Source of the DNA: Halobacteriales archaeon QS_1_68_20
Lineage (GTDB): Archaea > Halobacteriota > Halobacteria > Halobacteriales > PXRE01
Assembly (NCBI GenBank): GCA_003021085.1
Contig: PXRE01000040.1
Coordinates: forward strand, 1 to 64,000
DNA length: 64,000 nucleotides
Direction: 5' to 3'
Shown one piece after another: positions 8,308 through 17,782 of this stretch. How positions within the stretch are numbered: the stretch's first letter is position 1; the number at the start of each line of letters is the position of its first letter. Under the pieces are notes generated by a model that did no database searches, was not told where the DNA came from, and saw only the letters and a program-made list of their open reading frames with translations. The translations under genes were made by a program, and so were the position numbers.

Positions 8308-9383
8308 ATGACCGTCCTGGAATCCGTCCACGACGACCACGGCGCGACCTTCCGCGACCACGGCGGCCGCCGCGTGGTCGACGACTACGGTCGCCCGGAA
8401 CGGACCCACGGCGCCGTCCGCAACGGCGTCGGCGTCGTCGAGCAGGGGGTCGGCGTCGTCGTCGTGGAAGGCGAGGACCGCGTCGACTTCGTGGACAACG
8501 CCGTCTCCAACCGCGTGCCCGGCGCGGGTGCTACGCGCTCCTGCTTGACCCACAGGGCCGCGTCGAGACGGACATGTACGTCTACAACGCTGGCGAGCGC
8601 CTGCTCGTGTTCACCCCGCCGGCCGAGGCAGAACCGCTGGTCGAGGACTGGCGCGAGAAGACGTTCATCCAGGACGTCGACCTCCGGGAGGCGACCGACG
8701 ACTTCGCCGTCTTCGGCGTCCACGGCCCCTCGGCGACCGAGAAGGTGGCCAGCGTCCTCCACGGCGCCAGCGCCCCCGAACCCGCGCTGACGTTCGTCCG
8801 CGGCGAACTCGGGGACGCCGGCGCGACCGTGATCGCCGGCGACGGCCTGGCGGGCGAGGACAGCTACCAGGTCGTCTGCGGCGACGACGACGCCGAACGC
8901 GTCTTCGACACGCTGGTCAACCGGGGACTGAACGCCGTCCCCTTCGGCTACCGCACCTGGGAGACGCTCACCCTGGAGGCCGGCACGCCGCTGTTCGAGA
9001 CCGAAATCGAGGGCGCCATCCCGAACGAACTCGGACTCCGCAACGCCCTGGACTTCGAGAAGGGCTGTTACGTCGGCCAGGAAGTCGTCTCCCGCATCGA
9101 GAACCGCGGCAGTCCCGGCAAACGGCTCGTCGGCCTCCGGCCCGACGCGCCCCCCGAATCCGGGGCGGCGATCCACGCTGGGGACGCCCACGTCGGGGAG
9201 ATCACCCGCGCCGCCGGGTGTCCCTCGCTCGACGCGGCGGCCGCACTCGCGCTGGTCGAGTCCGACCTGCCGGACGCGGACCTCTCGGTCCGCGTCGGCG
9301 GCGAGGAGGTGCCCGCGACGGTGGTCGACCTGCCGTTCGTCGAGGGGTCGGCCACCTCCGCACGATTACCGTCCTACGGATGA
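8308..9383 (+). pseudogene. YgfZ/GcvT-like aminomethyltransferase family gene with a -1 frameshift
   Basis: Folate-binding YgfZ-type proteins help assemble or repair Fe-S enzymes, and relatives (GcvT) serve glycine cleavage. The first frame encodes MTVLESVHDDHGATF... to DNAVSNRVP, then fails. The rest of the protein (CYALLLDPQGRVETDMYVY... KGCYVGQEVVSRIENRG... RLPSYG) is in the -1 frame. The signature KGCYVGQE is intact. The break is at a GGG run (8526-8528); one more G restores a protein of about 358 residues. Either a sequencing error or a recent pseudogene. The downstream frame contains an internal ATG (8574) that could yield a 269-residue product. Confidence 0.8.
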
Positions 9384-9570
9384 ACGGGACGCCGGCGCGA
9401 CTGGTGCGGTACTGACCGGGAGACCCGCCATCCCCTGGCGGCGAAGTCCCGACGATCGGACGACCGTTCCGGCCAAGCGCCCGTGGGCGGGACCACGGCC
9501 TCGCGCGGGGACGGCCGCCCAACGCCGTCCGGTATTTCGATTTCGTGAATCCGACATATTAGTTCGAACG

Positions 9571-10455
9571 ATGTCGCTCCATTCGCAGAGACGGCATATC
9601 GCCGAATCTGACTGGGTAGCCGATCGGCTCGACGAGTTCGAACGGGACGACCCCGGGCTACGGCTGCTCGAGGTCGACATGGAACCTGACCAGTACGACG
9701 ACGGGCACATCCCGGGCGCGAGCAAGGTCGACTGGGAGGCCGACCTCGCGGGGGAGTTGGGCGGGGATCTCATCGACAGGGACGAGTTCGAGGCGTTGAT
9801 GGGCGAGCTGGGAATCACCGAGGACTCGACTGTAGTGGTATACGGTGACAAGGCCAACTGGTTCGCGGCGCACGCCTACTGGGTCATGGCCTACTACGGC
9901 CACGACGACGTCCGGCTGATGGACGGGGGCCGCCACTACTGGCTCGGCTCGGAGTATCCGACGACCACCGAGGAACCGACGTTCACGGAGTGTCAGTACG
10001 AGGCCGGTGAGCCCGACGAGTCCATCCGCACGTACCGCGAGGAGGTCATGGAGGCCGTCGAGGACGAGGCGGCGACCATCGACGTCCGCAACCCCCAGGA
10101 GTACCGGGGCGAGAAGCCCCCTGCCGACATCCCCGAGACGACCGATCGCGAGGGCCACATCCCCGGCGCCGAGAACAGCCCGTGGATGGAAGCGGTCAAC
10201 GCCGACGGGACGTTCAAGTCCGAACGGGAACTCCGGGAGGTATACGCACCGATCATCGAGAACGGCCACGACGAGGCGGTGACCTACTGTCGGATCGGCG
10301 AACGGTCGTCGCTGACCTGGTTCGTCCTCAACGAACTGCTCGACGTCGACGCCGCCAACTACGACGGATCCTGTTCGGAGTGGGGCAACCGAGAAGACAC
10401 CCCCATGGAACGCGGCATGCCAGAGGAGGACGCCTCGGCCGGTGGGGGTGACTGA
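9571..10455 (+). CDS. tssA: Thiosulfate/mercaptopyruvate sulfurtransferase (two rhodanese domains)
   Basis: A 294-residue cytoplasmic enzyme that should move sulfane sulfur from thiosulfate or 3-mercaptopyruvate to a thiophile. There are two rhodanese modules: an inactive N-terminal one (GHIPGASKVDW near 45-55) and a catalytic C-terminal one (DVRNPQEYRG near 171-180, GHIPGAENSPW) with active-site loop CRIGERSS, catalytic Cys240. The CRxGER loop is typical of archaeal thiosulfate sulfurtransferases. An AT-rich promoter with TTCGAACG precedes the ATG. It heads a tight string with the V4R-like gene and the MIP channel, suggesting one operon. Confidence 0.9.
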   Translation: MSLHSQRRHIAESDWVADRLDEFERDDPGLRLLEVDMEPDQYDDGHIPGASKVDWEADLAGELGGDLIDRDEFEALMGELGITEDSTVVVYGDKANWFAAHAYWVMAYYGHDDVRLMDGGRHYWLGSEYPTTTEEPTFTECQYEAGEPDESIRTYREEVMEAVEDEAATIDVRNPQEYRGEKPPADIPETTDREGHIPGAENSPWMEAVNADGTFKSERELREVYAPIIENGHDEAVTYCRIGERSSLTWFVLNELLDVDAANYDGSCSEWGNREDTPMERGMPEEDASAGGGD

Positions 10456-10523
10456 CGACGTCGACGGCAGCGGGATCCGTCGAGGTCAGCGGCCGTACGG
10501 TCGAAGTCGCTGTCGAGGGCGTC

Positions 10524-10996
10524 ATGCCCGTGTTCCAGCACCGGATGCGGAACACGCTCGACGCCCGCGGCATCACCGAGCCGGATCCACAGCCGGATAG
10601 CTGGTACCGGATGGAGCACTTCCTGGCCGTGCTCGACGACGTGCAGAAGAACGTCGGCGAGAGTGCGGTCTCCCAGATCGGCGAACTGACGGCCGAGAAC
10701 GTCGAGTGGCCGACCGACCCGGAATCGCCGGCGGAGGCGTTCGAGGTGTTGACGGCGGTGTACGAGGCCCAACACCGGAACGCCCCGGGCGGGTACGAGT
10801 ACGAGCGGGGCAACCCGATGACCGTCCTCGTCACGTCGACCACTCCCTATCCGTGCAAGTTCGACGAGGGCTACTCAAGGGTAGCGCGGAGATGCACGGG
10901 GCCGAGTACGCAAACGTCTCCAAAGAAGGATCGCAGTGTCGCGACGACGGTGCCGAGTCGTGCGTCTACAAGGTAAACTGGTTCACCAACCTGTAA
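10524..10996 (+). pseudogene. V4R-like small sensor domain protein, frameshifted
   Basis: The main frame reads MPVFQHRMRNTLDARGI... to YPCKFDEG and then breaks at a GGG run (10868-10870). One added G continues it as LLKGSAEMHGAEYANVSKEGSQCRDDGAESCVYKVNW to a stop at 10996. The ending (E..CxxxGxxxCxYxV) resembles the C-terminus of V4R (4-vinyl reductase-like, haem-NO-binding-related) ligand domains; that assignment is inference. In-frame sequence back to 10452 (CTG) also looks coding (VEVSGRTVEVAVEGV), so the true start may be upstream or the N-terminus lost. Its stop overlaps the ATG of the channel gene. Confidence 0.55.
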
Positions 10997-11805
10997 TGAC
11001 CGAATCAGAAACCTACTCGCTGTCGCAGCGAGCGGTCGCGGAGTTCGTCGGCACGTTCAGCATCATCTTCTTCGGCGCGGGGGTGGTCGTCATCGACTTC
11101 CTGACCTCACCGGAAGTGCTCGAAGGCGGCGAGTACCTCGCCGGCGGGAGCCTCGGTCTGGGCGCCCTGGGTTGGGTCGGCATCGCGCTGGCGCACACGG
11201 CCGCCGGCGCGTTACCGATCTACGCGCTCGGACACGTCTCCGGCGGTCACATCACTCCGGCCGTCACGGTCGGGTTCCTCGCGCTGGATCGCATCGATCC
11301 CAGACCGGCGGCGGTGTACGTCCTCGCCCGGCTCGCGGGCGGCGTCGCCGCCGGCGTCACGTTCGTGGCCGTTCGCGGCCAGGAAGCGGTGACCGTGGGC
11401 GCGATGGGTTCCACGGTCCCGTTCCCGGGCGTCTCACAGCTGCAAGCGGTGGGCAACGAGGCGCTCATCACGTTCTTCCTGATGGTGGTCGCCATGGCGA
11501 TGGCGGTCGACGACCGGACGCCCGACCAGTTCGCCGGCCTCGCCATCGGGCTCACCGTCGGCATGGGTATCTTCGCGACCGGCAACGTCACCGGCGCGTC
11601 GTTCGACCCGGCCCGGACGCTGAGTCCGTACGTCACCACCAGCCTCTTCGGCGGCCCCAGCGTCTGGCACCACACCTGGATCTACGTCGTCGGCCCGTGC
11701 GCTGGCGCCGTCGCCGGCGGCGTCTTCTACAAGTACGTCGCCCTCGCCCCCCGCGAACTGCCGGTCGACGCGTCGGCCGCGGAGGCCGAACCGACCGGCG
11801 ACTGA
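10996..11805 (+). CDS. MIP/aquaporin family channel with altered NPA boxes
   Basis: A 269-residue integral membrane protein with about six membrane segments and the two half-helix boxes of the aquaporin/glycerol-facilitator family. The first box is SGGHITPAVT (residues 82-91) and the second GASFDPARTLSP (200-211), so the usual Asn-Pro-Ala is Thr-Pro-Ala and Asp-Pro-Ala. The Arg of the selectivity filter after the second box (PAR) is kept. The ATG overlaps the stop of the V4R-like gene. With a sulfurtransferase two genes upstream, the substrate could be a small neutral or sulfur species rather than water; that is speculation. The 200 bp after it hold no gene. Confidence 0.85.
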   Translation: MTESETYSLSQRAVAEFVGTFSIIFFGAGVVVIDFLTSPEVLEGGEYLAGGSLGLGALGWVGIALAHTAAGALPIYALGHVSGGHITPAVTVGFLALDRIDPRPAAVYVLARLAGGVAAGVTFVAVRGQEAVTVGAMGSTVPFPGVSQLQAVGNEALITFFLMVVAMAMAVDDRTPDQFAGLAIGLTVGMGIFATGNVTGASFDPARTLSPYVTTSLFGGPSVWHHTWIYVVGPCAGAVAGGVFYKYVALAPRELPVDASAAEAEPTGD

Positions 11806-12005
11806 CCGCCCGAGGAGTCGGCCACGTCGGCGCGGTCGGCGCGGGACGGGTGACCCGGGCCGGACTTCCGACGAGGCCCCACCGACACCCGAGTACGACG
11901 CTAGAAACCGACGATGCAACTGGTAGCAATCGTCGATCCGAGCGTATGTAATCATTAATCACATTCTTTTCCCCGGTTCTCTCTAGCACGCAGTGGGTAG
12001 TACGG

Positions 12006-13286
12006 ATGACTCACAGTACACACCGACGAACGTTGCTGAAGGGAATCGTCGCGGGAAGCACGCTCACCTTCGCGGGGCTGGCGACCGCGGAAGGCCACGG
12101 CCGGTACCTCGTCCGGGCCGGCGACGGGAACGTCGAAGACCGCGTCCGTGACGAGGGGTTCGAGGTCGAGAACCGCCTGGCCGGCGGGCAGGTCCTCGTG
12201 ATGTCCGGCGAGGCCGACCGGAGCGACGACCTCCGGGGGATCGAAGGCGTCGCCGAGGCGGCCCCCGACGTCCGATTCGAGCTGGAACGGCCCGCGGAGA
12301 CCGAGTCCGCGGACGTCGACGCCGGCGACGGCGCACCGGCGCTGTTCGATCTCCAGTGGGACAAGCACGTCACCGAGGTACGGGCGACCCACGAGTCCGC
12401 GACCGGTTCGGGCAGTCGGCTCGCGATCATCGACACGGGCGTCGACCACACCCATCAGGACCTGGGGAACGTGAACAGTGGGGCAAGCGTCTCGATCATC
12501 GACGGCGAGGTCGGCGGACACGTCGGTGACGCCTACTCGCATGGCACCCACGTCGCGGGGATCACCGCGGCGACCGGCGCCGTCGGCGTCCTCGGGACGG
12601 CGCCGGACGCGGAACTCGTCTCGGTACGCGTGTTCCCGGAGGACGAACCGCTGGCGTCGTTCAGCGACATCCTGCTCGCGATGGAGTACGCTGCCGACGT
12701 CGGCGCCGACGCGGCGAACATGAGCATCGGGACGCCGCCGATCCCGCCGGCGGCCAACGCCAACCAGTACCGCCGGGTCATGGAACCGGTCGCCCAGGGA
12801 GTCACCTCGCAGGGGACGCTGCTGGTGGGCAGCGCCGGCAACGGCGACGCCAACCTCCAGCAGGGTGGCCGCTTTACGCTACCGAACAGCCTCGAAGGCG
12901 TCACCGGCATCAGCGCGACCGGCCCCAACGACCAGAGGGCGTTCTACTCGAACTACGGGACCAACGAGATCGACGTCGGCGCGCCCGGCGGCGGCTACGA
13001 GACGCTGGAGAAGACGCTCGAAGAGGAGGGCGTCGAGTATCCCTTCCCGACGAACCTCGTGCTCTCGACGGTGCCCGGCGACGGCTACGCGTGGTTCGCC
13101 GGGACGTCGATGGCGGCCCCGCAGGTCACCGGCACGGCCGGCCTCGTCCGGGAGGTCGCCCCGGGCGCCAACGCCAACCGTGTCGAACGGGCGATCAAGG
13201 GTGGGGCCGATATCGTGGCCGGCGAGAACGATCCCGACCTCGGCGCCGGGCGGCTCAACGCCGCCGACGCGGTCGACGACGCGTAA
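12006..13286 (+). CDS. Exported subtilisin-like serine protease (S8 family)
   Basis: A 426-residue protease. The N-terminus has a Tat motif (HRRTLLKGIVAG) and a cleavable hydrophobic region ending near ATAEG, then an inhibitor-I9-like propeptide up to about residue 115. The catalytic domain shows Asp143 (IIDTGVDH), His179 (HGTHVAG), oxyanion Asn279 (SAGN) and Ser368 (GTSMAAP). It lacks the C-terminal extension of halolysins. Tat export of a folded enzyme fits secretion in high salt. An AT-rich promoter (about 11940-11975) precedes it. It is a single gene converging on the permease gene at 13305. Confidence 0.93.
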   Translation: MTHSTHRRTLLKGIVAGSTLTFAGLATAEGHGRYLVRAGDGNVEDRVRDEGFEVENRLAGGQVLVMSGEADRSDDLRGIEGVAEAAPDVRFELERPAETESADVDAGDGAPALFDLQWDKHVTEVRATHESATGSGSRLAIIDTGVDHTHQDLGNVNSGASVSIIDGEVGGHVGDAYSHGTHVAGITAATGAVGVLGTAPDAELVSVRVFPEDEPLASFSDILLAMEYAADVGADAANMSIGTPPIPPAANANQYRRVMEPVAQGVTSQGTLLVGSAGNGDANLQQGGRFTLPNSLEGVTGISATGPNDQRAFYSNYGTNEIDVGAPGGGYETLEKTLEEEGVEYPFPTNLVLSTVPGDGYAWFAGTSMAAPQVTGTAGLVREVAPGANANRVERAIKGGADIVAGENDPDLGAGRLNAADAVDDA

Positions 13287-13304
13287 CCCACCGAGGAACG
13301 GATT

Positions 13305-14528
13305 TTATCCCGGGTCCACCGCGTCCCGGAGCGCGTCCCCGAGGACGTTGAACGCGACGACGGTGCAGGCCAGCGCGATCACGGGCAACGTCGAGATCCA
13401 CCAGTTGACGGGGAACCACTGGTTCATCCCGCGGGCGATGGTCTCCCCCCAGGACCCGGCCCCCGTCTCGCTGAGTTCCATGAACGCCAGCGCCGCCTCG
13501 ATCAGCACGAGCATCGAGGCCTGGCGGCTGACGACCGTCAGCACCGGCCCGGAGACGTTCGGGAGCAACACCCGCCGGACGACGTACAGCGGCCCGGCGC
13601 CGGCCACCGTCGCCGCCTGGACGTACGCCGCGTCCCGGCGCTGGCGCACCTCGCCGCGGACGAGTCGCGCCACCTCGCCCCAGCTCAGCAGGCCGAACAC
13701 GACGACGAGCAGGAACAGGCTCCGGCCGACGACGAACAGCAACACGAGGTAGACGAGGAACGCCGGCACCGCCGACTGGACGTCGACGTACCGCATCAGC
13801 ACCTGGTCGGTCAGGCCGCCGCGGTAGCCGGCGACCAGTCCCACGGCGATTCCGACCGGGACCAGCAGGGTCGAGGCGACCAGCGCCACCTGGACTGCGA
13901 CCCGGGTCCCGCGAACCAGCACCCGGAGCATGTCCTCACCCTGTCCGTTGGTCCCCAGGGGGTACTGGGCCGTCCCCTGGCATTGGAGGTCGGCCACCTG
14001 GCCGACGCAGTTCGCGGGCAACGATTCGGGGACGCTACTGAACATCGGCGGCTGGAAGCTGTGACCGAGGTTCGTCGTCGACGGCCCGACCAGCCAGGGG
14101 CCGACGGTCCCGACGACCAGCAGGGCGACGACGTACCCCAGGCTCGCCATCGCCAGTCGGTTGCCGGCCAGCGCCTCCCGGTAGCGGGCCGCCGCCGCGC
14201 GGTCGACGACCAGCGGCGCGACGACGTACCCCAGCAGGACGACCAGCGAGGCCACGTACAACCAGTCGAGGACCCGCCAGCCGGGACCGGCCCCGCTGGC
14301 GTCGGCGACGGCGGCCACGGCAACGGTGCCGAGCGCGCCGGCGACGACGCGGGGCCGCCACCGCAGGAACGTCGTCCGCGGGACGGGCCCGGTCCAGACG
14401 GCGTCCGCCTGGTCGTCAACCGCGTCACCGTCTCGGCTGGCTGGGTCGTCTACCGTGCCGGCGATCCGGTCGTCCTGCCGGCCGCTGGGCGGGTCGTCGG
14501 TCCGGTAAGGGGCGTCGTTCGGGGCCAT
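13305..14528 (-). CDS. ABC transporter permease, DppC/OppC type
   Basis: A 407-residue inner-membrane permease of the peptide/nickel transporter family. It has an unusually long acidic N-terminal tail (~65 residues), extra hydrophobic segments, then the BPD_transp_1 domain with the EAA-loop AATVAGAGPLYVVRRVLLPN that contacts the ATPase. A large extracytoplasmic loop (residues ~150-210) contains two cysteines and PLGTNGQGEDMLRVLVRG, typical of DppC. It is divergent from the DppB-type gene across a 127-bp gap. No ATPase or substrate-binding protein lies in the window. Confidence 0.88.
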   Translation of the reverse strand: MAPNDAPYRTDDPPSGRQDDRIAGTVDDPASRDGDAVDDQADAVWTGPVPRTTFLRWRPRVVAGALGTVAVAAVADASGAGPGWRVLDWLYVASLVVLLGYVVAPLVVDRAAAARYREALAGNRLAMASLGYVVALLVVGTVGPWLVGPSTTNLGHSFQPPMFSSVPESLPANCVGQVADLQCQGTAQYPLGTNGQGEDMLRVLVRGTRVAVQVALVASTLLVPVGIAVGLVAGYRGGLTDQVLMRYVDVQSAVPAFLVYLVLLFVVGRSLFLLVVVFGLLSWGEVARLVRGEVRQRRDAAYVQAATVAGAGPLYVVRRVLLPNVSGPVLTVVSRQASMLVLIEAALAFMELSETGAGSWGETIARGMNQWFPVNWWISTLPVIALACTVVAFNVLGDALRDAVDPG

Positions 14529-14655
14529 CGCTCGTCACGACTCCGGGAACGGGGAGCGTCGGGCGGTTCGTCTGCGCACGCCGTTTCATGCCGGGTCCTG
14601 TGACTAAAATCCCCCAGTCAAGCGGCTAGATTCTTGTCGGTCGAGCCGGAACGGG

Positions 14656-15708
14656 GTGCTAACGATGTCCCCGCGCGGTGGGCCCGGCCGTTCCGTCAGC
14701 CCCACCCGGCGGATCGCTCGCCGGGTCGTCTTCGCCGTACTGTCGCTGTACGTCGTCGTCACGGTGGCGTTCGCGTTCGTCGCGCTGACGCCGGACCCGA
14801 ACGTCGCCGAGGCGCAGTACACCGCGGCGCTGGAGAACCGGTACGCGCCGCCCGAGGAGCGACTGGCGTACATCCAGCAACAGGTCGAGGCCTACCGGGA
14901 GGCCAGGAACCTCGACGAACCGGTGCTACAGCGGTACCTCCGGTGGATGGCCGACGTCAGCACCTTCGACTGGGGCCTCTCGAAGTCGACGGACCTCCCG
15001 GTGACAATGCTGATCGCCCGGCACCTGCCGTACACGCTCGCGTACGTCGTCCCGTCGATGGTGCTGTCGGCCCTCGGCGGCATCGCGCTGGGATCGTACC
15101 TGGCGCTGAACGAGGGATCGTGGCTCGACCGGGGTGGGACCGTCCTCGCGTACGTCGGGTTCGGCGTCCCCCTCTTCTGGCTGGCAGCCGCCCTGATCCA
15201 CCTGACGACCCAGCCCATCGCCCTCGGTGGTGGGTACTACTTCCAGCTAAACGCCGACATCTACGCCTACCAGGCGCCCTGGGCACCCCAGAACCTCCTG
15301 GGGACCACGCTGGCCACGCTCGTCCTCTCGACGACGCTGTTCGCCAGCCAGCTCCGGTACGCACGCACCGAGACGCTGGAGCACCTCGGCGCACAGTTCG
15401 TCCGCCTCGTCCGCGCGAAGGGCCTCGGCTGGCGGGGCGTCCTTCGACACGCCCTGCGGGTGGCGGCCGTCCCGCTGGTCTCGCTGTTGTTCGTGGACCT
15501 GTTCGGCGTCCTGGTGGTGAGCGTGTTCGTCGTCGAGTTCGTCTTCGAGATACCGGGGTTCGGGAGACTGACCTACGATGCCATCATGGCGCGGGACGTG
15601 CCGCTGGTGCTCGGCACCACCATGGTCGTCGCGTTCGTCGGCATCTTCGGGTCCCTGCTGAAAGACGTCGCGGCCGTCCTGCTGGACCCGCGGATCGACG
15701 GGTGGTAA
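14656..15708 (+). CDS. ABC transporter permease, DppB/OppB type
   Basis: A 350-residue permease that partners DppC in peptide or solute import. The N-terminal segment RRVVFAVLSLYVVVTVAFAFVAL is the usual first helix; an external loop with YRRWMAD-like sequence (RYLRWMADVSTFDWGLSKS) follows, then the core domain with EAA loop (RAKGLGWRGVLRHALRVAAVPL) and the C-terminal FEIPGFGRLTYDAIMARDVP motif. GTG (14656) gives the longest form, with ATG at 14665 the alternative. Divergent arrangement with dppC is unusual because the two are normally cotranscribed. Confidence 0.88.
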   Translation: MLTMSPRGGPGRSVSPTRRIARRVVFAVLSLYVVVTVAFAFVALTPDPNVAEAQYTAALENRYAPPEERLAYIQQQVEAYREARNLDEPVLQRYLRWMADVSTFDWGLSKSTDLPVTMLIARHLPYTLAYVVPSMVLSALGGIALGSYLALNEGSWLDRGGTVLAYVGFGVPLFWLAAALIHLTTQPIALGGGYYFQLNADIYAYQAPWAPQNLLGTTLATLVLSTTLFASQLRYARTETLEHLGAQFVRLVRAKGLGWRGVLRHALRVAAVPLVSLLFVDLFGVLVVSVFVVEFVFEIPGFGRLTYDAIMARDVPLVLGTTMVVAFVGIFGSLLKDVAAVLLDPRIDGW

Positions 15709-15735
15709 GTCCCGAGAAGTCGACTGGAGCGGGGG

Positions 15736-16821
15736 TCAGGACAGCCACTTCCGCAGGTGTTCCCGCGAGAACAGCGACGTCGGCCGGTCCATGTGGACGC
15801 CGATCTCGCCGGAGAACAGCCGCAGGCCGACCCGCTGGACCGGTTCGGGGAGTTCGTACGCCCGGCGGAGCCAGTGGCCCAGTCGAATCTCCCGCGAGAG
15901 GTCCGCCCGCCAGGCCCGCTCGTAGTCGGCCAGCGTCGCGGGGGCGTCCGGGTCGACCGTCCGGACGGCGTGGTCGGCGGCGGTCATGCCGTAGAGGATG
16001 CCCCCACCGGTGAACGGCTTGGTCTGGGCGGCGGCGTCCCCGATCAGGAACCCGCGGTGGCCCGTGACCGAGTCCGGCGGGCCGATGGGGATGGCACCGG
16101 AGCAGAAGTGCTCGGTCTCGACGTCGTAGCCCGCGGTCAACTCCTCGAACAACTCGCGTGCGCCGCGATCCTCGTCCGGCGGGGCGGCCAGGCCGTACTC
16201 CACACCGGCCTCGCCCCGAGGGATGCGCCACGCGAAGAACGACGGCGCCGTCAGGTGGACGTCCACCCGGTCGCCGTGGTCCGGCTCCGGGTCGAACGCC
16301 AGCACGCCGTGGAGCAACTCGCCGGGTTCGGGGAGGTCCAGTGCCTGCCGCACTCGCGAGGTTGGGCCGTCACAGCCAGCGACCATCTTCGCCCGGACCG
16401 TCTCCGTCTCCCCACCGTGCTTGACGTCGAGTTCGACGCGGTCGGCGTGCTCCCGCACGTCGGTGACTGTGTGTTCGACGTGAACCTCGGCACCCGCGTC
16501 GCGGGCGGTCTCCGCGAGGAGTTTGTCTAGCTGGACGCGGTCGATGACGTTCGAGACGGCCTCTCGCTTGTAGAAGGTGTACGCCCGGCTGTCCGGCCCG
16601 CCGACGTGGAAGTGCGCGCCGGTAATCTCGTTCTGGAGGAGTTGCTCGCGGGCGCCCTCCGGCGTGTACTCCCACAGGTCGAGGCTGACGTGCCCCGAGC
16701 AGGCCAGCGGTTTCCCCACTTCCCCCCGTTCGAACGCGACGACGTCGTATCCGGCCTCGGCGGCCCGGCGGGCGAACCGCGACCCCGCCGGCCCCGCGCC
16801 GACGACCGCGAAGTCGTACAT
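15736..16821 (-). CDS. Geranylgeranyl reductase family FAD-dependent oxidoreductase
   Basis: A 361-residue flavoprotein. The N-terminal Rossmann motif VVGAGPAGSRFARRAAEAGYDVVAFER binds FAD; ACSGHV matches the family's (K/A)xCSG motif near residue 40; the second FAD motif GFLIGDAAAQTKPFTGGGI lies near 250. Members saturate geranylgeranyl chains of archaeal lipids, menaquinone or related isoprenoids; which substrate this one uses cannot be told from sequence. It is a single gene with an AT-rich promoter (TAAATACC) just upstream and converges on the DppB gene. Confidence 0.88.
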   Translation of the reverse strand: MYDFAVVGAGPAGSRFARRAAEAGYDVVAFERGEVGKPLACSGHVSLDLWEYTPEGAREQLLQNEITGAHFHVGGPDSRAYTFYKREAVSNVIDRVQLDKLLAETARDAGAEVHVEHTVTDVREHADRVELDVKHGGETETVRAKMVAGCDGPTSRVRQALDLPEPGELLHGVLAFDPEPDHGDRVDVHLTAPSFFAWRIPRGEAGVEYGLAAPPDEDRGARELFEELTAGYDVETEHFCSGAIPIGPPDSVTGHRGFLIGDAAAQTKPFTGGGILYGMTAADHAVRTVDPDAPATLADYERAWRADLSREIRLGHWLRRAYELPEPVQRVGLRLFSGEIGVHMDRPTSLFSREHLRKWLS

Positions 16822-17322
16822 GCATCTGGATACCGCCGTGACGGATAAATACCTTCACGGTCGCTGGCTAGGCTGGTCGAGGTCCGTGTCTCGACCGTCT
16901 CACGTCTCGACCACCTCGAAAGCGCGCGCTCTCCGTAAACGGTGGCTCCGTCACCAACACCCGGAAAGCCCGCGTGCGCTCGACTTCCGTCAGAGGCGAG
17001 CGCTGACGACTTCCCGCTCGTTGCACTCGCGAGAACCGCCGGGGCTGGCGAGAGGCGAGCTCTCGCCGCGTCCCGCTCGTTTCACTCGCGGGAGCGTCGT
17101 CCGGGCGGGGCCGAGCGCCTGGCCCCTTTCTGTCCCGCCCTGCGTGGATCGTACCGGCTACCTTCGAAACGCCGGATGTGCCGGTCACCTTCGCGTGGCT
17201 GAACTGCGCCGCTTGCGGTCGTCCTATCGTCCGATGACGTCGCTGCCCGGCGACGTCACTCGGCGTCCAGCACGTCGCAAAAAGACTGTGCGTTCGGGTC
17301 TCCGGGCCACCCAGCGTGCGGC
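16822..17322. other. Gene-free region with GC-rich hairpins
   Basis: About 500 bp between geranylgeranyl reductase and the cold-shock gene in which I see no convincing gene on either strand. It contains short inverted repeats such as CCCGCTCGTTTCACTCGCGGG (17071-17095 area) and two related CCGCTCGTTGCACTCGCG-type units, a theme that also occurs beside the dispersed palindromic elements. Possibly transcribed as leader or terminator sequence, but nothing specific can be claimed. Confidence 0.5.
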
Positions 17323-17517
17323 TCAGACCCGACTCAGGTTCTCGGCGCGGGGACCCTTCTCCCCTTGCGTGATTTCGAATTCTACTTCCTGTCCCTCGTC
17401 GAGGTCCGGACCGCCAACGTCCTCCATGTGGAAGAACACGTCGTCGTCCGAATCGTCCGTCTCGATGAAACCGTAGCCCTTCTGGTCGTGGAAGAAGGAC
17501 ACCGTACCAGTTGCCAT
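17323..17517 (-). CDS. cspA: Cold-shock domain protein
   Basis: A 64-residue single cold-shock domain (OB fold) that binds single-stranded RNA/DNA and acts as an RNA chaperone. RNP1 is seen as KGYGFIE (residues 13-19) and RNP2 as VFFHMEDV. The C-terminal part QEVEFEITQGEKGPRAENLSRV is standard. The start is the ATG before MATGTVSFF; upstream lie GGAG (17525-17530 region, minus strand) and a TATA-like ACTATTTACG about 40 bp upstream. Most haloarchaea have several copies. Confidence 0.93.
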   Translation of the reverse strand: MATGTVSFFHDQKGYGFIETDDSDDDVFFHMEDVGGPDLDEGQEVEFEITQGEKGPRAENLSRV

Positions 17518-17596
17518 TACGAAACTCCGTTCGTTTGGAGGCGACGGGTGCGTAAATAGTTGGCGGTCGAACCGGACGTCGCCGTGACGGCGGCGT

Positions 17597-17713
17597 TCAC
17601 GGGAGAAACAGGTCCGCGCCGTCGAATGTACTCCCGCACTCACGGCACTCGTAGGCCGTCCCGTCCGCACTCCTGACGAGGCCGTCGCACTCCGGACATC
17701 GCTTGCCGGCCAT
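17597..17713 (-). CDS. 38-residue zinc-finger microprotein
   Basis: Reads MAGKRCPECDGLVRSADG, then YECRECGSTFDGADLFLP: two CxxC pairs forming one compact zinc ribbon. Proteins of this type are common in haloarchaea and easily missed because of their length. It lies 79 bp upstream of cspA on the same strand and could share its regulation. Function unknown; likely nucleic-acid or protein contact. Confidence 0.72.
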   Translation of the reverse strand: MAGKRCPECDGLVRSADGTAYECRECGSTFDGADLFLP

Positions 17714-17782
17714 ACCGTCCGCCCGGGCGGACGCGGTTTAGGAATTTCGGCCCGCACCCCGGAGCGCCTCTTCGACGCCCGC

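Noticed and set aside
16822-17322. Several 60-110 codon frames in the gene-free region
   Set aside because: Arg/Ser-rich translations without domain features or plausible starts.
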